A DNA stretch of 64,000 bases. It comes from CBDCKN01 sp965219035. GTDB taxonomy: Bacteria > Gemmatimonadota > Gemmatimonadetes > Longimicrobiales > Gaopeijiaceae. Shown here piece after piece: positions 59,347 through 64,000 of this stretch. Each line of letters begins with the position of its first letter. The stretch's first letter is position 1. The translations under genes were made by a program, and so were the position numbers. The notes under the pieces were generated by a model, which saw only the letters and a list, made by a program, of their open reading frames with translations, did no database searches and had not been told where the DNA came from. The stretch is taken from the NCBI GenBank assembly GCA_965219035.1, contig CBDCMR010000003.1:248001-312000 (forward strand). The letters are read 5' to 3'.

Positions 59347-59566
59347 TCACCCCAGCAGTTTCACCAACTCCTCCGCGGTGAGACCGACTTGGCGGAGAAT
59401 CGCTCGCAGCGTGCCCTTCGCGGTCTCTTTGTGGTCCGGCACGGTGACCCGGCGGATACGGAGGCGCCGTGTGCCGAAGCACAATGTGGCTCCCCTTCTG
59501 TCGATCCTGGACATAGCCGACCTTCTCCAGAGCACGGACCAGTGATCGACCGGAGACGACCGGGAG
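59347..59566 (-). pseudogene. hicA: HicA toxin, frameshifted and without start codon
   Basis: The frame after the hicB stop reads RLPVVSGRSLVRALEKVGYV and QDRQKGSHIVLRHTAPPYP, a normal HicA start with the catalytic His in KGSHIVLR. One extra C near 59451-59456 shifts the frame; the true end VTVPDHKETAKGTLRAILRQ, then VGLTAEELVKLLG, is in the next frame. The position of the initiator Met is GAG. Both changes point to an inactive toxin. Confidence 0.82.
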
Positions 59567-59578
59567 GCGTGTCTCGCC

Positions 59579-59785
59579 TCAGACCTCGAGGATCTCTTCC
59601 GTGATGGGCGGGGGAACCGGATCGCCATGGGACTCCAGGCTCTCCAGATACGCAGAGATCGCCTCTCGCGCATTGCTCACAGCTTCGTCGCTCGTGGAAC
59701 CCTGGGTTACGCAGCCGGGGAGGCTGGGGACCTCTGCTACGAAGACCCCGTCCTCATCCTGCTCAATCAACACCCGGTATTTCAC
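59579..59785 (-). CDS. hicB: HicB antitoxin
   Basis: 68 residues: KYRVLIEQDEDGVFVAEVPS, LPGCVTQGSTSDEAVSNARE and AISAYLESL is the degraded RNase-H-like HicB fold. It lacks the extra C-terminal DNA-binding domain of longer HicB proteins. The GTG at 59785 has a perfect AGGAGGTGG ahead of it. The antitoxin is intact while the toxin is broken. Confidence 0.88.
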   Translation of the reverse strand: MKYRVLIEQDEDGVFVAEVPSLPGCVTQGSTSDEAVSNAREAISAYLESLESHGDPVPPPITEEILEV

Positions 59786-59828
59786 TGGCCACCTCCTGTC
59801 CAAACAATCTACGAAGAAGCGCCATGTC

Positions 59829-60077
59829 GCCTAACGGGCTCACTGACTCAAGACGCGGAGGTGGCGGAGCCACCGGAGTGTCCACGCAGCGGCTGAGCCG
59901 TTGGCAATCGTAAGACCCGAGCAGCTGAAGCGCGACAGCGCGTAAGCACAACATCGAACCCCCACAGTAGCGAACTGGCCCGCATGGCCGGCGAACATGA
60001 GCCGCATACCCAACGGGTATGTGCCCGAGGGTTCGATGTTGTTCATAGGAGGCGAGAGCTTGAGTCAGGCGTTATAG
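59829..60077 (-). other. attC-like site 1 (249 bp, with inner hairpins)
   Basis: GCCTAACGGGCTCACTGACT opens; GCTTGAGTCAGGCGTTATAG closes; TGACTCAAG and CTTGAGTCA pair. Inside are CAACATCGAACCC/GGGTTCGATGTTG, a 13-bp perfect pair, and CATACCC-aac-GGGTATG. It is much longer than usual attC sites. Confidence 0.75.
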
Positions 60078-60263
60078 GACGTGCCGCTGGCTCCTCGTGC
60101 CCCAACAGGTTCCAAATACCGATCCGGTGATTTCGCGAGGCTCCTCACCGTCATGGGCCGCCGAGAAGACCCATACGGGATCTGTGGTTTGCTCCGACGA
60201 CCCGTACACGGAGCGCTGCGATCTGGCGAGTAGCTCCGTGAGTTAGACCGTCGACTGGGTCTG

Positions 60264-60755
60264 TCATCGGACGGCAGTCTCGGTGCCCCGTCGGAGCAGC
60301 GTGTGAAAGACCATGATGTGACAGACGATCATGAGCGGGACGCCGAGAGCCGCGACGTACCACTGGGCCTCGAGATATGACGCCGCCTCGACGCGCGTCG
60401 CGTGAATCATCGCTACCACGATGTCGGCCGAACCAACCACGTTGAATACCCAGACAACGAGGATTGCTCTGCGCCACCTCTGACGAAGCGCCGTCAAGGA
60501 GAGCAGAGCCAACGCGGCTGTTGCGGTGTCGCCGATCGCAGTAGGAATCGCGAACGAAGCGGAAAGGCCGGGGGATAGGTTCTGCACGAGAAGCCCAAGA
60601 CCTAGGACGCGGAACAAGTGCGGCGCGATCCAGATCGAGAGGGCGTCATGAACGTCGAGGCGGCGAACCCGGGGCGCAACGAGGAAGGTTGCAACGACCA
60701 TCCAGGCGATTAGGAACCAGATCCACTGCAACGCAAAGAGTTGGTTCGATTCCAT
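60264..60755 (-). CDS. four-to-five-helix membrane protein, first cassette gene
   Basis: 163 residues, hydrophobic: FALQWIWFLIAWMVVATFLV, LFRVLGLGLLVQNL, GDTATAALALLSLTAL, AILVVWVFNVVGSADIVVAM and GVPLMIVCHIMVFHTLL. No catalytic motif; family not known to me. It is the unit nearest the recombinase gene. The gap 60078-60263 shows no gene. Confidence 0.65.
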   Translation of the reverse strand: MESNQLFALQWIWFLIAWMVVATFLVAPRVRRLDVHDALSIWIAPHLFRVLGLGLLVQNLSPGLSASFAIPTAIGDTATAALALLSLTALRQRWRRAILVVWVFNVVGSADIVVAMIHATRVEAASYLEAQWYVAALGVPLMIVCHIMVFHTLLRRGTETAVR

Positions 60756-60863
60756 TTCTCTGGTGTCGATCGAAGCCTGGCTACCGGTTCTGAAGTACCG
60801 CAGGCATGTCCGATAACTTCCCCACTCCCAACACCCATGTTCGCAAACTGGGCACTCAGCACC

Positions 60864-60891
60864 CATACAGCGACGTATGTCGCTGTATGGC
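60864..60891. other. perfect 12-bp inverted repeat near the recombinase 3' end
   Basis: CCATACAGCGAC-gtat-GTCGCTGTATGG, followed within 20 bases by GTGCGG..CCGCAC. It sits between the first cassette gene and the recombinase gene, the place of an attI or of a terminator for the recombinase transcript. It may be either. Confidence 0.5.
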
Positions 60892-60993
60892 CTTATGTGC
60901 GGCGTGCGGCACTCCGCACGAGGCCCTTCCAGCCAATGGGAGGGGGTACGGTCACATTAGGCACGATAGAAGGGATTCGCCAGCCGCCGCCAA

Positions 60994-61779
60994 TCACCAA
61001 TCCCGGCTACTCCCCTGCGTGCCCCCGAACAGCGTATCCGCAGGACTGATCACGTTCGCCAGGTCTCGGTTAGCCACGTGCGTGTAGATCTCCGTAGTAG
61101 CCAACTTGGTGTGTCCCAGCAGCCGCTGGATGTAATTTTGTTGGGTCCCGCTCTCCACGAGGTGCGTCGCGAACGAGTGCCGCAGTATGTGGGGGGTGAC
61201 CTTACTCCGGATTCCGGCACGCTCGGCGGCCTTCTTCACGACGCGCTGTAGGCTCCGAGCGTTGTAATGCCGATCGCGCCTCGCTCCCGTGAACAGCCAT
61301 TTGTCGGGCCGCTCGACCCGGGCGTAGTCCCTGAGAGCCTCGAGCGTCACGCGGGAGAGCATCACATACCGGTCCTTCCGCTCCTCTCCCTTCCGCACCC
61401 GGATCATGCCACGATCCGACTCGATGTCCGTAACCTGGAGGCGGATCACCTCACCGACGCGTAGGCCACCGGAGCAGAGCACGAGCAGCATCGCTCGATG
61501 CTTCGGGTTGGTGACGGCCTCGATCAGGCGCCGGATCACGTCGCGGCTCAGGACATTCGGTAGTGGCCGGTCCTGCCGAGGCCGAGGCAGCTTGAGCTTG
61601 GCGACCCCTCTGCACAGCACCTTCGAATGCAGGAACTTGAGCGCGCTCACCGCCTGATTCACGTAACTGTAGGAGCAGCCCTCACGCATCAAACGCAGCA
61701 GCCACGCACGCATGTCCTCGTTCGTAGTGTCTGGATTGGCTTTCGTCCGTCTCAGGTAGAAGCGCTTGACGTGTGACAC
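60994..61779 (-). CDS. tyrosine recombinase (XerC/D-like), short N-terminus
   Basis: 261 residues. Catalytic residues are in SGGLRVGEVIRLQ (Arg), RKGEERKDRYVML (Lys), HILRHSFATHL (HxxR), LLGHTKLATTE and IYTHV (Tyr). The IntI-specific patch of ~30 residues before the HxxR box is absent, so it is not a canonical integron integrase. The SAM-like N-terminal domain begins at SHVKRFYLRR, some 20-30 residues later than usual; the GTG at 61779 is the only start seen. Recombinases of this kind also accompany IS91-type transposases. Confidence 0.88.
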   Translation of the reverse strand: MSHVKRFYLRRTKANPDTTNEDMRAWLLRLMREGCSYSYVNQAVSALKFLHSKVLCRGVAKLKLPRPRQDRPLPNVLSRDVIRRLIEAVTNPKHRAMLLVLCSGGLRVGEVIRLQVTDIESDRGMIRVRKGEERKDRYVMLSRVTLEALRDYARVERPDKWLFTGARRDRHYNARSLQRVVKKAAERAGIRSKVTPHILRHSFATHLVESGTQQNYIQRLLGHTKLATTEIYTHVANRDLANVISPADTLFGGTQGSSRDW

Positions 61780-61823
61780 GGATCCTCCCCCCGCGGACTG
61801 GGCGATTCCATGGCTGTTTCGGC

Positions 61824-61975
61824 TGGCGCACCCTCGGGGACCCGCGAGACCCGGCCGGGAACGCCAGTACCGGCGGGATCCGGCTCAGCGACATGCGTCA
61901 AGAACGTCTCGAGGTGATGTTGGACCAGCAAGTAGAGCGGCGTCTGGGTGGGGCGGCGCCGCAGGTAGACGGGTC
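61824..61975 (-). pseudogene. N-terminal remnant of an IS91-family transposase
   Basis: The frame YLRRRPTQTPLYLLVQHHLE, then TFLTHVAEPDPAG, resembles the start of IS91/IS801 transposases (RRPExTxLYxxVQEHLETFL). After ~35 residues similarity fades, and the zinc-binding and HUH catalytic parts are missing. It lies directly upstream of the recombinase gene on the same strand. The rest of 61780-62073 has no gene. Confidence 0.5.
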
Positions 61976-62125
61976 CGCAGCCCTGAGTCGGCGGCCGAAG
62001 CGGCGTTGTTGGGGCCGGACGCACGCACGTCGGGACGAGGGGAGCATCCCGGAGGCTGGATCGAGTCATCCGGCGTGAACATGTCGAGGGGGGACCGAGG
62101 ACCCGTGCCCTTGCCCCTGAGGGCG

Positions 62126-62406
62126 GTCAGCACGGATATCGAGCTTCCCGCGGCCACGACGTCAGGCCTGATCGACCTTCGCTGGACCGACCACGACGTG
62201 ATCCTGGTGCGGGACGGGATCGAGATCATCGGCGAAAGCTCGGACAACTTCGCCCTCAACGTTTCCATTCCGGTGGCCGAGGCGTTGCCGATCACCATAC
62301 GCCGCGACTGGAACTGGGTCGATCGATGATCGAGGATCAGCCGTTCCATATCGTGAACACACATCTCGAGACCGACGAGACGGGCCGGACCACCCAGGAG
62401 TCTTAG
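62126..62406 (+). pseudogene. endonuclease/exonuclease/phosphatase family remnant, frameshifted
   Basis: First frame: VSTDIELPAATTSGLIDLRW, TDHDVILVRDGIEIIGE, to a stop at 62329. Second frame from 62326: MIEDQPFHIVNTHLETDETG. The block FxxVNTHLE is a core motif of the family, including a catalytic-site Asn and His. Both N-terminal and C-terminal parts of the normal ~280-residue protein are absent. It is a decayed gene fragment. The gap 62407-62551 holds nothing recognised. Confidence 0.55.
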
Positions 62407-62551
62407 GCCGCCGACCCGCTCATGAACCATTGCCTGGGATGGTGCGAGAGCCGCAGCGAGATCCTACATTCGGCGCCTAGGGATGCCGTATCGGCGGCCC
62501 TTCGCCTTAGGCCCGTCGCTTTGACGGTGCTCTCTGACGACACTCGAGCTC

Positions 62552-64000
62552 ATGACGCGATCCGACGCACACGAGATCATAGACCGGTGGAAGGATGAGC
62601 CCGCGCCGCTCCTTCCGGTCCTGCAGGCCCTCCACGATCGAGACGGATATCTGTCCGAGGAGGCCCTGCGCGCCGTGGCCGCCGGCCTTCGCATTCCCAT
62701 CGCCGATCTCTTCGGCTCGGTCACCTTCTACCATCACTTTGCTCGCGAGCCCGGTGGCCTCGACGCCCCACGGGTCTGCACGGGCCCGATCTGCAAGATG
62801 AAAGGGGCGGAGGATCTGGTGGCCACCCTGAACGGCGCCACGCCCATGCCCTGTTCGGGCCGCTGCGATGATCCCATTCCGGTGATTCGAGGCCACCACA
62901 CGCTGGTGGGCCTTTCGGCGGAGAGCCTGGAGTCGAGGCCGTCCCCTCTGCCGCCAGCGGCTCAGGACGGCATCGAAGAGTGCGTGTTCGCACACATCCG
63001 AGAGCCGGGCCGTGCGAGCCTGGACGGATACCAGAACACCGGTGGTTACGAGAGCCTCAGGAAGGCCCTCGACATGACTCCCGCGGAGCTGGTCCAGCTC
63101 GTCGCCGATTCGGGTTTGGCCGGCCGGGGCGGCGCCGGCTTCCCCACGGGCGTGAAGTGGAAGGCGGTGGCGGACGCGGAGGGGCACCCGAAGACGATCG
63201 TCTGCAACGCCGACGAGGGAGAGCCCGGGTGCTTCAAGGACCGGTGCCTCATGGACTACGATCCACACGCCGTCGTGGAGGGCATGGTTCTGGCGGCCTA
63301 CGCCACGGGGGCCACCCGGGGCTTGATCTATCTCCGCTACGAGTATCCGGAGACGGAGCTTGTTCTCGCCCACGCGCTGAGTGCCGCTCGCGACGCCGGG
63401 CTTATAGGCCCCGGTATTCTGGGCACCGACTTCTCGTTCGAGCTCTATCTGCGGCGAGGGGCAGGGGCGTACATCTGCGGAGAGGAGACTTCCCTCCTGA
63501 ACAGTCTCGAGGGCAAGCATCCATTCCCCCGGAACCGGCCTCCCTATCCGGTCACCCATGGCTTCGAGGACCTCCCCACGGTCGTCAACAATGTGGAGAC
63601 GCTGGTGTCCGCGCCGCCCATCGCGCGACACGGTGCGGACTGGTATCGGGGGCTGGGTCGCGGCGACCAGGCCGGCACCAAGGTGATCAGCCTCTCGGGT
63701 GATGTGGCCCGGCCGGGCAACTACGAGGTTCCCCTGGGCTTTCCCCTCATGGAGCTCATCGACGGCTGGGCGGGAGGAACGGGAGAGGGGCGCACGATTC
63801 AGGCAGTCACCATGGCGGGACTGTCCGGCGGTTTTCTCGCTGGCGAAGACCTGGACGTGACGCTGGACGAGCCGAGCATCCGATCGAAGGGCTCCTTCCT
63901 CGGAGCGGGCGGCATCATGGTCTTCGACGACACCCGCGACATGATCGAGGTGTCCCACGACGCCATGGAGTTCTTCGCCCACGAGTCGTGCGGAAAATGT
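62552..64000 (+). CDS. fused NuoE/NuoF-type diaphorase subunit (HoxF-like), partial
   Basis: The frame is open for 483 codons to the window end. Residues 1-125 are a NuoE-like thioredoxin fold with Cys 76, 81, 101 and 105 (RVCTGPICKM, MPCSGRCDD) for a [2Fe-2S] cluster. The NuoF part has the FMN/NAD site LAGRGGAGFPTGVKWKAV, CNADEGEPGCFKDR and GAGAYICGEETSLLNSLEGK, and ends in ESCGKC, the start of the [4Fe-4S] site. Fusions like this serve NAD-linked hydrogenases or formate dehydrogenases. The partner genes lie beyond the window. Confidence 0.93.
   Translation, partial: MTRSDAHEIIDRWKDEPAPLLPVLQALHDRDGYLSEEALRAVAAGLRIPIADLFGSVTFYHHFAREPGGLDAPRVCTGPICKMKGAEDLVATLNGATPMPCSGRCDDPIPVIRGHHTLVGLSAESLESRPSPLPPAAQDGIEECVFAHIREPGRASLDGYQNTGGYESLRKALDMTPAELVQLVADSGLAGRGGAGFPTGVKWKAVADAEGHPKTIVCNADEGEPGCFKDRCLMDYDPHAVVEGMVLAAYATGATRGLIYLRYEYPETELVLAHALSAARDAGLIGPGILGTDFSFELYLRRGAGAYICGEETSLLNSLEGKHPFPRNRPPYPVTHGFEDLPTVVNNVETLVSAPPIARHGADWYRGLGRGDQAGTKVISLSGDVARPGNYEVPLGFPLMELIDGWAGGTGEGRTIQAVTMAGLSGGFLAGEDLDVTLDEPSIRSKGSFLGAGGIMVFDDTRDMIEVSHDAMEFFAHESCGKC

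Larger units (their letters stand above)
55191..60077 (-). mobile_element. integron-type gene-cassette array (CALIN-like)
   Basis: Six strong and one weak attC-like sites separate seven short gene units, about 0.6-0.9 kb apart. The cores are alike (TAACGGGCTCA at one end, GGCGTTA or GGCGTTG at the other) while the inner parts and the genes differ, the defining pattern of integron cassettes. On the minus strand the sites end in GTTAGGC-type cores after each gene, and nearly all genes read on that strand. No canonical IntI gene is in the window. Confidence 0.82.

Noticed and set aside
60994..61779. Calling the recombinase an integron integrase IntI
   Set aside because: The IntI-specific patch between the Lys region and the HxxR box is missing, and an IS91-type transposase start adjoins it.

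Overview
This is a GC-rich bacterial chromosome segment that most resembles Gemmatimonadota, though that assignment is an inference from gene content and not from a marker gene. Supporting traits are a ~1,100-residue sortilin/VPS10-type BNR-repeat protein, a DPP4-type S9 peptidase, many Tat- or lipobox-bearing exported enzymes, choice-of-anchor B/FG-GAP proteins, and PadR and FlgO/TPR proteins. I found no rRNA, tRNA or CRISPR array.

Layout. 1-13.6 kb holds exported catabolic-type enzymes (flavin oxidase end, creatininase-like, aldo/keto reductase-like, acetoacetate-decarboxylase-like, FkbM methyltransferase, DPP4, VPS10-like). A truncated IS3 element has removed the start of a membrane-protein gene here. 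13.9-20.5 kb is a scarred region: an IS3 transposase tail, three PLP enzymes (two with Tat leaders), an IS256-family element inserted in frame near the end of the alanine-racemase-like gene, and a SelA-like remnant. 20.5-29.6 kb is housekeeping: phosphoesterase, AlkA-like and Fpg/Nei glycosylases, a PA0069-type radical SAM protein, and a PadR repressor with palindromic operators. 29.9-45.7 kb carries a large exported repeat protein, cytochrome c, an M20 peptidase, a polyphosphate neighbourhood (SixA-like phosphatase, ppk1, CHAD protein), PdxH, and a HAD/desaturase/Kir-domain operon. 45.7-54.7 kb has a four-gene overlapping operon (FlgO/TPR protein, cytochrome b, sulfite-oxidase-like enzyme, Met-rich lipoprotein), a broken MFS gene, an APC permease, formate-THF ligase and an acetamidase-like protein.

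55.2-60.1 kb is the most unusual part. Six clear repeats, and a seventh degenerate one, have the organisation of integron attC sites: each opens with a TAACGGGCTC-type core and closes with a GGCGTTA-type core, with long imperfect arms pairing between them. They separate single-gene or two-gene cassettes, mostly on the minus strand: MntA/HepT, DUF2442/DUF4160, HicB/HicA and small membrane proteins. Several cassette genes carry single-base frameshifts or a stop. The adjacent tyrosine recombinase lacks the extra patch of IntI and sits beside an IS91-transposase remnant, so the array is best read as a cassette cluster without its own IntI in view. The window ends in a fused NuoE/NuoF-type (HoxF-like) subunit.
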